Assembly (NCBI RefSeq): GCF_914484835.1
Contig: NZ_CAJZAR010000001.1
Span: 62,001-126,000 of the forward strand
DNA: 64,000 nt
Direction: 5' to 3'
DNA from: Paraburkholderia tropica
Lineage (GTDB): Bacteria > Pseudomonadota > Gammaproteobacteria > Burkholderiales > Burkholderiaceae
Part shown: positions 27,261-36,384 of the stretch, piece by piece
Layout of the letters: each line of letters starts with the position of its first letter
Numbering within the stretch: position 1 is the first letter of the stretch
Translations under genes and position numbers: made by a program
Notes under the pieces: model-generated
Seen by the model: only the letters and a program-made list of their open reading frames with translations
What the model was told of the DNA's origin: nothing
Database searches by the model: none

Positions 27261-28733
27261 ATGAGCCAGTCCGCATCCGAACGCCTGACCCAGCTGAACG
27301 ATCCCGCACTCTTCAAGACGCGCGCCTGGATCGACGGCGAATGGAGCGGCGGCGGCGCGACCTTCGCCGTGCTCGATCCCGCCGACAACGGCGAAATCGC
27401 GCGCGTGCCCGACTTCGGCGCCGACGAGGCGCGTCGCGCGATCAACGCCGCGAACGCCGCGCTGCCCGCGTGGCGCGCGAAGACCGGCAAGGAGCGCGCG
27501 GCCGTGCTGCGCCGCTGGTACGACCTCGTCATCGAACACGCCGACGACCTCGCCGCGATCATGACCGCCGAGCAAGGCAAGCCGCTCGCCGAGGCGCGCG
27601 GCGAAGTGCTGTACGGCGCCTCGTTTCTCGAATGGTTCGCCGAGGAAGCGAAGCGCGTGAACGGCGACGTGCTCGCGAGCCCCGCGAGCGATCGCAAGCT
27701 CGTGGTGCTCAAGCAGCCGATCGGCGTCTGCGCTTCGATCACGCCCTGGAATTTCCCGATCGCGATGATCACGCGCAAGGTCGCGCCCGCAATCGCGGCC
27801 GGCTGCACGATCGTCGTGAAACCGGCCGAACAGACGCCGCTGTGCGCGCTCGCGCTCGCCGAACTCGCGCAGCGCGCGGGCGTGCCCAAGGGCGTTTTCA
27901 ATGTCGTCACGGCCGACTCGGCGAACTCGATCGAAGTCGGCAAGGCGCTCTGCGAAAGCGATATCGTGCGTCATCTCTCGTTCACGGGATCGACGCCGGT
28001 GGGCCGCATCCTCATGCAGCAATGCGCGCCCACGGTGAAGAAAGTCGCGCTCGAACTGGGCGGCCACGCGCCCTTCATCGTGTTCGACGACGCCGATCTG
28101 GACGCCGCCGTCCAGGGCGCCGTGATCTCGAAATACCGCAACGCGGGCCAGACCTGCGTCTGCACCAACCGCTTCTACGTGCACGACAAGGTGTACGACG
28201 CGTTCGTCGACAAGCTCGCGGCCGCCTCGCGCAAGATCAAGGTGGGCAACGGCTTCGACGCGGACGTGAGCCAGGGCCCGCTGATCGACGATGACGCCGT
28301 GGCCAAGGTCGCCCAGCATATCGACGACGCCACCTCGAAAGGCGCAAAAATCGTCGCCGGCGGCAAGGTTACGCAGGGCCGCTACGTCGAGCCGACCGTG
28401 CTCGCCGACGTCACGCGCGACATGCTGATCGCGCGCGAGGAAACCTTCGGCCCGGTCGCGGCCGTGTTCCGCTTCAGCGACGAAGCCGAAGTGATCGCGC
28501 TCGCCAACGACACCGAATTCGGCCTCGCTTCGTACTTCTACAGCCGCGATCTCGGTCGCGTGTGGCGCGTCGCCGAAGCGCTCGAATACGGCATGGTCGG
28601 CATCAACACGGGGCTCATCTCGAACGAGGTCGCGCCGTTCGGCGGCGTGAAGCAATCGGGCCTCGGGCGCGAAGGCTCGAAGTACGGCATCGACGAATAC
28701 GTCGAGCTGAAGTATCTGTGCATGGGGGTTTGA
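27261..28733 (+). CDS. gabD: NAD(P)-dependent succinate-semialdehyde dehydrogenase
   Basis: An aldehyde dehydrogenase of 490 residues that most resembles GabD, which oxidises succinate semialdehyde to succinate in GABA breakdown. Typical features are ITPWNFPIAMITRKVAPA, the FTGSTPVGR cofactor loop, the general-base Glu in LELGGHAPF and the catalytic Cys299 in NAGQTCVCTNR. It ends LKYLCMGV as GabD proteins do. The ATG at 27261 follows GAGGAG; an open frame upstream lacks support. No gabT is nearby, so a role with related aldehydes such as glutarate semialdehyde is also possible. Confidence 0.9.
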   Translation: MSQSASERLTQLNDPALFKTRAWIDGEWSGGGATFAVLDPADNGEIARVPDFGADEARRAINAANAALPAWRAKTGKERAAVLRRWYDLVIEHADDLAAIMTAEQGKPLAEARGEVLYGASFLEWFAEEAKRVNGDVLASPASDRKLVVLKQPIGVCASITPWNFPIAMITRKVAPAIAAGCTIVVKPAEQTPLCALALAELAQRAGVPKGVFNVVTADSANSIEVGKALCESDIVRHLSFTGSTPVGRILMQQCAPTVKKVALELGGHAPFIVFDDADLDAAVQGAVISKYRNAGQTCVCTNRFYVHDKVYDAFVDKLAAASRKIKVGNGFDADVSQGPLIDDDAVAKVAQHIDDATSKGAKIVAGGKVTQGRYVEPTVLADVTRDMLIAREETFGPVAAVFRFSDEAEVIALANDTEFGLASYFYSRDLGRVWRVAEALEYGMVGINTGLISNEVAPFGGVKQSGLGREGSKYGIDEYVELKYLCMGV

Positions 28734-28871
28734 GGCCGGTTCGCGCCTGAAATCCCGCGAAAATCCGCCCGGCGTCACCGCGCGCGCCGGGCGCGCAGTA
28801 CGCAGCACGTCACTCCCAACTGATCACTCGCACTACGCCGCACGCAGTTAAACGACAACAACAACGGTTTT

Positions 28872-29540
28872 ATGCCTCACTTTTCCCTGCTTTCCGACGG
28901 TTTCTTCCTCTCGCTGTCTCTCTGCCTCGACATCGGTCTCGTCAACGTCGCGATCATCTCGCTCACGCTCACACACGGCTTCCGGCCCGGCTTCTGGCTC
29001 GGGCTCGGCTCGTGTTTCGGCGATCTGACCTACGCCGCACTCGCGCTCGCAGGCATGGCGGCGCTGCTGCAATTCGAATCGGTGCGCTGGATCGTGTGGA
29101 TCGGCGGCGCGGCCATCCTGCTGATGCTCACGTGGAAGATGGCGCGCGAGGCGCTGAACCCGGCCGCCGCGCCGCCCGTCGAGGGCGAAGCCGACAACGC
29201 CGCGCCCCGCCCCGATCCGTGGCGCAGCTTCGCGCGCGGCGTGCTGCTCGCGCTGTCGTCGCCGAGCGCGATTCTCTGGTTCGCGGCCGTCGGTGGCGCG
29301 CTTATCGCCAAGTCGGGCGCGACGAGCGCGGCGTCGGCGGGCGTGTTTCTGTCGGGCTTCTTTCTTGGCGGGCTTGGCTGGACGCTGTTCCTCTGCGGTC
29401 TCGCGAGCCACGGACGCAAGCGCGCCGGCACCGGCTTGCTGCGCGCGTGTCACGTGCTCTCGGCGCTGCTGTTCGCGTATTTTTCGTACAGCGTCATCGT
29501 GCACGGCTATCGCGATCTGATCGGGCCGCACGCGTCGTAA
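28872..29540 (+). CDS. LysE/RhtB-family amino acid exporter
   Basis: A 222-residue inner-membrane protein with about six helices, like LysE/RhtB exporters of amino acids. The first helix and loop (LCLDIGLVNVAIISLTLTHGFRPG in part, about residues 17-40) and GLGSCFGDLTYAALALAG fit the family, as does FARGVLLALSSPSAILWF near residue 125. The exported amino acid is unknown. It stands alone and is convergent to the next gene. Confidence 0.85.
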   Translation: MPHFSLLSDGFFLSLSLCLDIGLVNVAIISLTLTHGFRPGFWLGLGSCFGDLTYAALALAGMAALLQFESVRWIVWIGGAAILLMLTWKMAREALNPAAAPPVEGEADNAAPRPDPWRSFARGVLLALSSPSAILWFAAVGGALIAKSGATSAASAGVFLSGFFLGGLGWTLFLCGLASHGRKRAGTGLLRACHVLSALLFAYFSYSVIVHGYRDLIGPHAS

Positions 29541-29594
29541 GACACGACACGACGACACAACGACACGCCGTCGCAAAACCGCGCCCGCAATGCA

Positions 29595-29631
29595 AACGGC
29601 GCAACGCGGCGTGAGCCGGCGTTGCGCCGTT
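29595..29631. terminator. Hairpin between convergent genes
   Basis: A perfect 13-bp stem (AACGGCGCAACGC / GCGTTGCGCCGTT) with an 11-nt loop. There is no T-run on either side, so it may slow polymerase or protect 3' ends rather than act as a textbook terminator. Confidence 0.55.
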
Positions 29632-29684
29632 GCGGGATCGGTCGGCGGACGACAGGCGTCGTCTGCTACGACCGGAAAGCTCGA

Positions 29685-29999
29685 TCAGTGGCGATACCAG
29701 CCGCCGTGGTAGCCGTGATAGCCGCGGTAGTAGCCGTGATGTCCGTAGTACGGACGGCCATAGTAGCCATAGCCCGGATAGCCGCCGACCACCACTGCGG
29801 GCGGCGGTGCATAGACCACCGGCGGCGGCGCGTAGACGACAGGCGGGGGCGGCGGTGCGTAGACCGGCGCGGCGTACACCGGATAAGCCGGCGCAACAGG
29901 AATCCCGATCCCGATGCCCACCGAAACGTGCGCCTGGGCCGCGCTGACGAACCCCACACCCAGCGCAGCGGCAACGATAAACGATACGGTCTTTTTCAC
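29685..29999 (-). CDS. Small exported Pro/Tyr/Gly-rich protein (PXPV-repeat-like)
   Basis: A 104-residue exported protein. It starts at GTG 29999, with AGGAGA six bases before; the signal peptide is about residues 1-24 (ends SAAQA). The mature protein has repeated VVYAPPP/VYAPPPP units and a tail dense in Tyr, Gly and His (for example GYYGRPYYGHHGYY). Such proteins are common in Burkholderia and annotated as PXPV-repeat proteins; their role is unknown, perhaps cell-envelope related. Starts further upstream would bury the signal peptide. Confidence 0.8.
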   Translation of the reverse strand: MKKTVSFIVAAALGVGFVSAAQAHVSVGIGIGIPVAPAYPVYAAPVYAPPPPPVVYAPPPVVYAPPPAVVVGGYPGYGYYGRPYYGHHGYYRGYHGYHGGWYRH

Positions 30000-30333
30000 T
30001 TCTCTTCTCCTGGCGGACGACCACTGCGTCGCCCCGCATGACGGGCACTGCCCACAAGAGAACTCTATCGAAAACGCATGCCGCCAAAGGTAGCCATTTG
30101 TTGCAAATTGCAATTGCAGATGCCGCGGTCCTGGTGCGCGATCAAAGTCTTTACGCGTATTTCGTCCTAAGAAAACCCGCCAGCGCGCCGCATCGGGGCG
30201 TAGACGCCGTCCGACGCCGTTGTCCGGTCAGACTTACCTGAAGCGTCGGCGGCGCGTCGCGAGGCCCGGTAATGTTTGATTACAAATTGACTTAATTCGC
30301 GACGGAAGTCCCGTCGCCCAGGCCGCCCAAAAC
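30000..30333. other. Intergenic region, nothing clear
   Basis: Contains the upstream region of the Pro/Tyr/Gly-rich gene and reaches to a hairpin at 30334. I see no convincing gene. Confidence 0.4.
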
Positions 30334-30365
30334 GACGATGCCCGGTCCGAAGACCGGGCATCGTC
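30334..30365 (-). terminator. Terminator of the 53-residue gene
   Basis: A perfect 14-bp stem (GACGATGCCCGGTC / GACCGGGCATCGTC) with a CGAA tetraloop. On the minus strand it is followed by GTTTTG. It begins 31 bases after the stop codon of the small minus-strand gene. Confidence 0.75.
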
Positions 30366-30396
30366 AGCATCGAGGGTGGAACGCGCCGCAGCCGCC

Positions 30397-30558
30397 CTAT
30401 CCGACTTTTACGTAAGTGAATTCGCGTGTGACGTTCGGCGGGACATAGGCGCCGCTGATCTGGACGCGGGGCGTGAGACGCTTCTTCTGATCCCACCAGC
30501 GGCGGCGTTGATGGGGCGTGAGAAAACGCAGATGCTTTCGGTACGCGAAGATGCTCAT
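30397..30558 (-). CDS. Small basic protein, 53 residues, unknown
   Basis: A short gene supported by three things: GGGAG six bases before ATG, an uninterrupted frame and a perfect terminator 31 bases after the stop. The product begins MSIFAYRKHLRFLTPHQRR, has a WWDQKKR patch and ends REFTYVKVG. It is strongly basic (about a quarter Arg/Lys) with no signal peptide or membrane helix, which suits a nucleic-acid or ribosome partner, but I know no family. It stands alone. Confidence 0.65.
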   Translation of the reverse strand: MSIFAYRKHLRFLTPHQRRRWWDQKKRLTPRVQISGAYVPPNVTREFTYVKVG

Positions 30559-31157
30559 GGTGAACTCCCGAATCGGACAACCGACAGGACACAGCCCAAT
30601 TGCACGACAGCTACAGCTAAACCGGAGTCATTGAAGATAGTGTGCACAGGTTTGCGAACCGTGACCGCAGTGTTGCGAGATAGCCGCAGTCGTGCCACAT
30701 ATCGCCGGGGATCTGTTCGTCGCGTTCACCCCGTGCTGCATCGCGCCGTGCACGCCTGCGCTAACAGCAGGTTACGTGCCACGTTCGAGTCATATTCGCG
30801 TCATTCTTGTCCGGCGGCGGCGCTTTCGCCTACGCGCCTGGGCGCGCGGCGCGTGATTGGGTGCGCCAGGCGTCGTCTTTGCGCCAGTGTCTTTGCGCCA
30901 GTGTTAACCGCCGATGGCGGATCGCTTCGTACGAAAGCGAACGAAAGCGAACATTCCGTGGCGCGTTGCCGTTAGCCCACTGTAGCCGTTTACGCCGAAC
31001 GTCGTCGGAATCGTGCTCGCAGAACGTCAGCGGCCCGTGCGCGCCGCCGCCGCGCCTGCATACTGACGAACCGTCAGGCGTGGTAATGTGGCAACGGCGC
31101 GCAGGGCCGTCTCAGGCGCCGCCGGCGCGCGCCGGGATTCATCGACGAGAACGCACA
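30559..31157. other. Intergenic region with short tandem duplications
   Basis: About 600 bases with no gene that I can support. It holds a 14-nt direct repeat (CTTTGCGCCAGTGT at 30877-30890 and 30891-30904) and a 10-nt one (GAAAGCGAAC at 30933-30942 and 30943-30952). Codon-like periodicity is weak. Confidence 0.5.
30877..30952. repeat. Two short tandem duplications
   Basis: A 14-nt unit twice (30877-30904) and a 10-nt unit twice (30933-30952). They look like slippage products in non-coding DNA. Confidence 0.6.
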
Positions 31158-31478
31158 ATGATCAAGGTCAGCATCCTCTACCCGTACCGCGAGGGCGGGC
31201 GCTTCGACAGCGAGTACTACGCCACCCATCACATGCCGCTCGCGGCCCGCCTCTTCGGGGACGCGTGCAAGGGCTGGTCGATCGATATCGGCATCAATGC
31301 GGGGCCGCCGGGCACGCCGCCGCCGTATGTCGCGGTCGGTCACTTCCTGTTCGAAACGCTGGACGCCTTTTACGAAGTGTTCAAGCAGCACAACAAGACG
31401 CTCGTCGACGATATTCCCAACTACACCGACGGCGGTAATGGCACGATTCTGATCAGCGAAATCAAGGTTTCAGTCTAA
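31158..31478 (+). CDS. EthD-family protein
   Basis: A 106-residue dimeric alpha-beta-barrel (EthD-type) protein. It opens MIKVSILYPYREGGRFD and has YYATHHMPLAARLFG, where the H-x-P segment is the family's conserved core, and ends in a beta strand (GTILISEIKV). The founding member helps ethyl tert-butyl ether degradation; stand-alone copies have unknown roles. The ATG at 31158 is where homology begins; the frame is open upstream but non-coding in character. Confidence 0.85.
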   Translation: MIKVSILYPYREGGRFDSEYYATHHMPLAARLFGDACKGWSIDIGINAGPPGTPPPYVAVGHFLFETLDAFYEVFKQHNKTLVDDIPNYTDGGNGTILISEIKVSV

Positions 31479-31572
31479 TCCGCGCGGCGGCCACACGCTC
31501 AGGCTGCACACGCTCAGGTTCCACCCGCTTGCGCTGCCCTCCGTCAATCCTCACAAGAAGGAAACAACACCG

Positions 31573-32136
31573 ATGTTCGGCGATATCGCCCGCTTTCTGC
31601 TCAATACGATCTTTACGCTGTTCGGCGCCGCGCTGCTGATGCGCGCGTGGCTGCAATTCGTCCGCGTGCCGCCCTACAACCCCGTGACGCACGCGATCCA
31701 GCAAGCGACCAACTGGCTCGTGATGCCGCTGCGCCGCGTGATTCCGGGCGTGCGCGGCATCGACTGGGCCAGCATCGTCGCGGCGCTGATCGCCGCCGTG
31801 GTCTTCGTGCTGCTGATGGTCTGGCTCGCGGGCGTCGATCCGCTCGGCCTGCTGCCCACGCTGCTGATCGTCGCGGTGCTCACGCTCGTGAAATGGGCGC
31901 TCAACCTGGTGATCTGGGTGACGATCCTGATGGCGCTGCTGTCGTGGCTCAATCCGCGCTCGCCCGCGATGCCCGTGCTGTTCCAGGTCACGGCGCCGTT
32001 CCTGAACCCGCTGCGCCGGATCCTGCCGAACTTCGGCGGGCTCGACCTTTCGCCGATCCTGCTGTTCGTGATCGTGCAGGTGCTGCTGATGGTGGTCACG
32101 CGCGCGGCGGTCTCGCTGACGCTGTTCGGCATTTGA
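31573..32136 (+). CDS. YggT-family inner-membrane protein
   Basis: A 187-residue integral membrane protein with two YggT repeats; each has a pair of helices followed by an amphipathic stretch of the LNPLRRILPNFGGLDLSP type (here about residues 138-155; the first copy reads MPLRRVIPGVRGIDW). YggT proteins have been linked to osmotic tolerance and cell-division/septum proteins, but the mechanism is unclear. It lies just upstream of tRNA-Gly. Confidence 0.88.
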   Translation: MFGDIARFLLNTIFTLFGAALLMRAWLQFVRVPPYNPVTHAIQQATNWLVMPLRRVIPGVRGIDWASIVAALIAAVVFVLLMVWLAGVDPLGLLPTLLIVAVLTLVKWALNLVIWVTILMALLSWLNPRSPAMPVLFQVTAPFLNPLRRILPNFGGLDLSPILLFVIVQVLLMVVTRAAVSLTLFGI

Positions 32137-32174
32137 TCCGCGCCGCCCTCGCGGCGAATGCCAGCGGGGCGCAA

Positions 32175-32204
32175 TTGCGCTCCGCGGCGGATTGCGCGTA
32201 AAAT
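32175..32204 (+). promoter_or_regulatory. Promoter of tRNA-Gly
   Basis: TTGCGC (32175-32180) and TAAAAT (32199-32204), 18 bases apart, end 10 bases before the tRNA. Confidence 0.6.
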
Positions 32205-32214
32205 GGCGCGCTCT

Positions 32215-32289
32215 GCGGGTGTCGTATAATGGTTATTACCCCAGCTTCCCAAGCTGGAGACGTGGGTTCGATTCCCATCGCCCGCTCCA
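32215..32289 (+). tRNA. tRNA-Gly(CCC)
   Basis: A full cloverleaf. The acceptor GCGGGTG pairs with CGCCCGC, the anticodon stem CCAGC/GCTGG encloses TTCCCAA with anticodon CCC, and the T-loop GTTCGATTC is standard. CCA is encoded at 32287-32289. It reads GGG codons. Confidence 0.97.
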
Positions 32290-32658
32290 CGTTTTCGCGT
32301 TCGCGCATCGTTTGAGCACGGTCTGATCCGCTGTCCAGACGCGCGGCGCCGCGCAGTGCACAGCCCGCCGGCAAGTTGCCCGGCCAGCCAGCTTCCCATC
32401 CCAAGACTGACCCAGGACGCATCCGGCACAGACCCGGCGCGGCACATCCCGCCATCGCCGAATGCCGCTTTCCCGTCTCGGTTTCGTCCGCGCAAACGGT
32501 TGCGCGGCGTGGATTTCAGGCTTTCCGGACGGATCCGGTTGCGGACGCAACTTGCGGACTTAACTGCGGCCCCACCACGCGATGCGCTAGCATCACGCCT
32601 GTTCCCCTTCACGACGGATCCCCGATTCACCCTGCGCGACACGCGCGGGTCGGTAACA
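32290..32658. other. Region after tRNA-Gly, no gene seen
   Basis: About 370 bases. An open plus-strand frame runs into the small gene at 32659, but the codon character before that point is poor. No attachment-site duplication of the tRNA 3' end is visible nearby. Confidence 0.45.
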
Positions 32659-32880
32659 ATGCAACGATTTTTCATGTCCCGCCGCAGCGCCATCGCGCTG
32701 ATCGTCCAGGCGCGCACCACGGCGCTCGCCAGCCCGGAAGACCACTCGCCCGCCGAAACCGAGCGCCAGCAGGCGCTGGCCGGCGATCTCACGCGTCTGC
32801 TGTTCGACGTGCGCGCTGGCCGCGTCAACGTGTTCGAACTCAAGCCATCGAACATGCACATCACGGTCGCCGCCGACTGA
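32659..32880 (+). CDS. Small hypothetical protein
   Basis: A 73-residue protein beginning MQRFFMSRRSAIALIVQ and ending FELKPSNMHITVAAD. Third-position GC is very high through the frame, as in real genes of this genome, which is the main support. The ribosome binding site is weak, and an ATG five codons on is an alternative start. No family is recognised. Confidence 0.5.
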   Translation: MQRFFMSRRSAIALIVQARTTALASPEDHSPAETERQQALAGDLTRLLFDVRAGRVNVFELKPSNMHITVAAD

Positions 32881-33224
32881 GCGCGCCGCGCCGCCACCCG
32901 GCGCGCCGGATGCCCAAAGCGGCGCTGCTATAATGCGCGGCGGCTTCGCACAGGGCGCCGCACGCGAGAAGACGCCCCGACGTCCGGCCTCGCGAGCACC
33001 CACACGCCGCCGTCCGGCGCAGAATGCACGATGCGCGTGCTCGAACCGCGCGCCGATCAGGCCGCGACGTTCGGACCGTGCCGCGCTGCGTCTGGATTGC
33101 GCCTGATTGTGCTGATTACCCGCCGCCGGTCGACCGGTGCGCCGCGACGTTCGCCGCGCCCATGACACCCATCGCGGCACCGAGCGCCGCGAAGCCCGCT
33201 GCCCTCACCTGCCCGTCCTCGAAG
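32881..33224. other. Leader region of trmB
   Basis: About 340 bases with the likely trmB promoter at 32925-32934. The trmB frame stays open upstream to about 33024, so a longer N-terminus cannot be ruled out. Confidence 0.4.
32926..32934 (+). promoter_or_regulatory. Extended -10 promoter for trmB
   Basis: TGCTATAAT: a perfect -10 with the TGn extension. The -35 region is GC rich and lacks a good match, as is common for extended -10 promoters. Confidence 0.55.
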
Positions 33225-34091
33225 ATGAACCACGAACCCAACGACGCAGCCCGCCCCGGCTGCACGCCGCCCGCCGAAGCGGACGACTCCGCCGCGCAAC
33301 TGCCTGAGCAGGCTGCCGCGCCCGCCAGCGCCCACGACGACGCCCCCATCGATGAATCTGGCGACGAAACCAGCGAAGAAGGCGTCGACGAAGGCACCGA
33401 AGACAGCGCCGATGGCCTGCGCCGCCGCCGCATCCGCAGCTTCGTGACGCGCGCCGGCCGGGTCTCGACCGGCCAGCGCCGCGCACTCGACGAATTCGGT
33501 CCGCGTTTCGTGGTGCCGTACACGCCCGCGCCCGCCGACTGGAACGCCACCTTCGGCCGCGAAGCGCCGCGCGTACTGGAGATCGGCTTCGGCATGGGCG
33601 CGAGCACGGCGGAAATCGCCGCGCTGCGTCCCGGCGACGACTTCCTCGGCGTCGAAGTCCACGAGCCGGGCGTCGGCGCGCTGCTCAAGCTGATCGGCGA
33701 GCAGAACCTGACGAACATCCGCATCATCCAGCACGACGCCGTCGAGGTGCTCGAACAGATGATCGCGCCCGCCAGCCTCGACGGCGTGCACATCTTCTTC
33801 CCCGATCCGTGGCACAAGGCACGCCATCACAAGCGCCGCCTGATCCAGCCGAAGTTCGTGCAACTGCTCATCTCGCGCATGAAGCCCGGCGCGTATCTGC
33901 ATTGCGCGACCGACTGGCAGAACTACGCCGAACAGATGCTCGAAGTGCTCGGCGCCGAACCCGCGCTCGAAAACACGGCCGCCGATTACGCGCCGCGCCC
34001 CGACTACCGTCCGGTGACGAAGTTCGAGCGCCGCGGCCTGCGCCTCGGCCACGGCGTCTGGGACCTGGTGTTCAAGCGCCGCGCGGTCTGA
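33225..34091 (+). CDS. trmB: tRNA (guanine-N7-)-methyltransferase
   Basis: Methylates N7 of guanosine 46 in many tRNAs using S-adenosylmethionine. The first 75 residues are a low-complexity Ala/Asp/Glu-rich extension. The catalytic domain from about residue 85 has the SAM loop [24 protein letters not shown] and the family signature [16 protein letters not shown] start it at ATG 33225 ([10 protein letters not shown]); an in-frame ATG at 33162 is possible. The terminator at 34142 follows. Confidence 0.92.
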   Translation: MNHEPNDAARPGCTPPAEADDSAAQLPEQAAAPASAHDDAPIDESGDETSEEGVDEGTEDSADGLRRRRIRSFVTRAGRVSTGQRRALDEFGPRFVVPYTPAPADWNATFGREAPRVLEIGFGMGASTAEIAALRPGDDFLGVEVHEPGVGALLKLIGEQNLTNIRIIQHDAVEVLEQMIAPASLDGVHIFFPDPWHKARHHKRRLIQPKFVQLLISRMKPGAYLHCATDWQNYAEQMLEVLGAEPALENTAADYAPRPDYRPVTKFERRGLRLGHGVWDLVFKRRAV

Positions 34092-34141
34092 TCCCGATCT
34101 GATCCGCACAACACGCGCATCTACACTCGCGCGCGCATAAA

Positions 34142-34169
34142 AAAACGGGCACCCTCGGGTGCCCGTTTT
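34142..34169. terminator. Bidirectional terminator trmB / uppP
   Basis: A 12-bp perfect stem (AAAACGGGCACC / GGTGCCCGTTTT) with a CTCG tetraloop, preceded by an A-run. It serves both convergent genes. Confidence 0.9.
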
Positions 34170-34201
34170 GCATGGCGAGCGCGCCGTTCACGCGCCGACG
34201 C

Positions 34202-35116
34202 TCAATTCCAGTCGAGCCCGCCGCCATAGCCGAACAGCAGGATCACGAGCCCGAACGCGATGCGATACCACGCGAACGCCGTGAAATCGTGCGAAGCCAC
34301 ATAGCGCAGCAGCCAGCGCACGCACGCGAACGCGCTCACGAACGCGGCAAGGAAACCCACGCCGAAAAGGCCGAGCCAATCGACCGAGAGCGTCTGCCAG
34401 GTCTTGTGCAACTCGTAGACGGTCGCGCCGAAAATCACCGGAATCGCGAGAAAGAACGAGAATTCGGTCGCGACGCGCCGTTCCAGACCGAACAGCATCG
34501 CGCCGATGATGGTCGAGCCCGAGCGCGACATGCCGGGGATCAGCGCGAAGCATTGCGCGCAGCCGACCTTGAACGCGTCGAGCACGGTGATCTCGTCGAG
34601 CGAGTTCACGCGCGCGGCCGGCGCGGCGCTCACCGTGGTGGTCCCGGCGCCGCTCGCCGCAGCCGCCCCGTCAGCCGTCGCGACGCTCAAACGCGTACTG
34701 GAAGCCGCCGCCGCACGCCGCCGCCCTTCCACCCAGAGGATGATCACGCCGCCCACGACGAGCGCGAACGCCACCGGCACGGGCGAGAACAGCATCGACT
34801 TGATCGCCTTCTCGAACATCAGGCCGAGCACGACAGCCGGAATCGTCGCGACGATCACGTTGAGCGCGAAACGGCGCGCGTCCGGCCGCGAAGGCAAACC
34901 GGCGACGACGCTGCCGATCTTGCGGCGGAATTCCCAGCACACGGCCAGGATGGCGCCGAACTGGATCACCACGTCGAAGGTTTTTTCGAACTCGCCGTCG
35001 AAGCCGAGCACGCTGCCCGCCACGATCAGGTGGCCGGTGCTCGACACCGGCAGAAATTCCGTGAGTCCTTCGACGATGCCCAGAATCAGGGCCTTGCAGG
35101 TTAGCAGCCAGTCCAT
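34202..35116 (-). CDS. uppP: Undecaprenyl-diphosphatase UppP (BacA)
   Basis: An inner-membrane phosphatase that recycles undecaprenyl pyrophosphate, the lipid carrier for peptidoglycan and O-antigen, and gives bacitracin tolerance. It has 304 residues with about eight helices. The catalytic motifs [14 protein letters not shown] (16-29) and PGMSRSGST (about 195-203) are intact. A Ser/Ala/Thr-rich insertion of about 40 residues (135-170) between them makes it longer than the E. coli protein. Confidence 0.95.
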   Translation of the reverse strand: MDWLLTCKALILGIVEGLTEFLPVSSTGHLIVAGSVLGFDGEFEKTFDVVIQFGAILAVCWEFRRKIGSVVAGLPSRPDARRFALNVIVATIPAVVLGLMFEKAIKSMLFSPVPVAFALVVGGVIILWVEGRRRAAAASSTRLSVATADGAAAASGAGTTTVSAAPAARVNSLDEITVLDAFKVGCAQCFALIPGMSRSGSTIIGAMLFGLERRVATEFSFFLAIPVIFGATVYELHKTWQTLSVDWLGLFGVGFLAAFVSAFACVRWLLRYVASHDFTAFAWYRIAFGLVILLFGYGGGLDWN

Positions 35117-35209
35117 CCGTTCTCCTCGCCATTGAGTGCGCCGGACGGGCCGCCAGTCGAATTGTCGAATGCGCGCCCGCCGACGGTTGTGCGGCAGGCG
35201 TTTCGTCGC

Positions 35210-35818
35210 TTATTTCTCGACGATCTGCACGCGTATGCCGTTTGTAAGGATGGTGATTGTACCGGGTTCGTAGTTCACCCCGGCAAACTGAAGCTGATCC
35301 GGCTTGAAGGTGTAGACCGGATAGTTGGCGAGCAGCTGCGTGGCCGCGAGCGCCGCCACCGCGTTGACCTGCTGGGCGTAGCCCGCGGCGCTGCCCTGCA
35401 TGTCGACGCTGTCCACCGACGGCGAGCGCAGGACCACCGAGCGGCTCGCGGCGTCGTAGGCGAGTTCGCTCGACAGCGTGAACGCGCCGTCGACCGGCTG
35501 CTGCATCAGCGGGCTGGCCAGATGCGCATCGACGTGCACGGCCACGCGGTTGCGATCCGGCAGCAAGGTGACGACCGGATTCGTGAGCGCGACCTCGAAA
35601 AGCTGCTGCACCGAACGGTGATACGGGAACTTGCGCTGCACCGCTTCCTGCACCTGATCGCGCGAGAACGTGTAGTGATCGGGGATGAACGGAAAGATGC
35701 CGGTCGCGCAGGCGCCGAGCGACATGGCCGTACCGGCGGCGGCGCAGGCCGCGAGCAGAAAGGCCCGACGCGTGGCGCTGGGCGGAGTGGACGGGGCGCG
35801 CGGCGCGCGTCGGATCAT
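35210..35818 (-). CDS. DUF1439-type lipoprotein
   Basis: A 202-residue putative lipoprotein. A Tat-like Arg pair precedes the hydrophobic segment FLLAACAAAGTAMSLGAC, in which LGAC is a lipobox with lipidated Cys at about residue 37. The mature part (FPFIPDHYTFSRDQVQEAV..., then VDAHLASPLMQQPV) resembles DUF1439 proteins such as E. coli YceB, of unknown function. A strong AGGAGG lies six bases before the ATG at 35818. Confidence 0.8.
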   Translation of the reverse strand: MIRRAPRAPSTPPSATRRAFLLAACAAAGTAMSLGACATGIFPFIPDHYTFSRDQVQEAVQRKFPYHRSVQQLFEVALTNPVVTLLPDRNRVAVHVDAHLASPLMQQPVDGAFTLSSELAYDAASRSVVLRSPSVDSVDMQGSAAGYAQQVNAVAALAATQLLANYPVYTFKPDQLQFAGVNYEPGTITILTNGIRVQIVEK

Positions 35819-35885
35819 GCGAAACCTCCTTGAGAGATGACTGGGTGACACCCTGATAACCGGGCGATGACCGGAATGACGGGAT

Positions 35886-36182
35886 TCAGTGAGCGCCCGG
35901 CTGCGTGGCCGCTTCGAGCCGCGCAATCCAGACGAGCGCGTCCTCGCGCGTGTCGCCGCACATCTCCGCCTGCGGCTGCAGCCCCGAACAGCAGGCGGGG
36001 CGCAGCGGCGAGCCGAAGATCCGGCACTGCAGATCGTCGTCGAGCTGGATGCAGGGCACGCCCGCGGGCTTGCCTTGCGGCATGCCCGGAATCGGGCTCG
36101 AAATGGACGGCGCGATACAGCACGCGCCGCAACCGGGGCGGCACGCGTGTTCGGACGGGGCAACGACAAGACCTGCGCTCAA
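35886..36182 (-). CDS. YkgJ-type cysteine-cluster protein
   Basis: A 98-residue protein of the UPF0153/YkgJ group (zinc- or iron-binding cysteine cluster). It holds CRPGCGACC near the start, [16 protein letters not shown], and later Cys in [15 protein letters not shown] and [14 protein letters not shown]. There is no ATG in the frame before the cluster. I take the TTG at 36182, with AGGA about seven bases upstream; another TTG at 36266 would add 28 unconserved residues. The role is unknown. Confidence 0.75.
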   Translation of the reverse strand: MSAGLVVAPSEHACRPGCGACCIAPSISSPIPGMPQGKPAGVPCIQLDDDLQCRIFGSPLRPACCSGLQPQAEMCGDTREDALVWIARLEAATQPGAH

Positions 36183-36384
36183 CTCGAATTCCTGAATCTC
36201 ATAACTGTAAGGGGCCAAAGCAAGGAAAGCTGGCCGGAAAAGCGTGTTCGCATTGTGCCATCGCAAGCTGCGGCGTTTTTACACAAACGCCTGCGGCGAC
36301 CGCCTCTTACACTGGGTTCATCCGGCGCTGTAAGACGCCCCTCCGGGGACGCCATCCGGCGCATCATCCCCTCGAGAACCTCGC

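Noticed and set aside
25563..28808. Open frame of about 1080 codons on the minus strand across ubiD and gabD.
   Set aside because: It is antisense to two clearly functional genes and has the composition of a shadow frame.
32215..32700. Integration site of a mobile element at tRNA-Gly.
   Set aside because: No direct repeat of the tRNA 3' end, no integrase and no cargo genes nearby.
36266..36384. Search for an FNR/Anr box before hemN.
   Set aside because: No TTGAT-N4-ATCAA-like sequence is present in this stretch; control may be indirect or further away.
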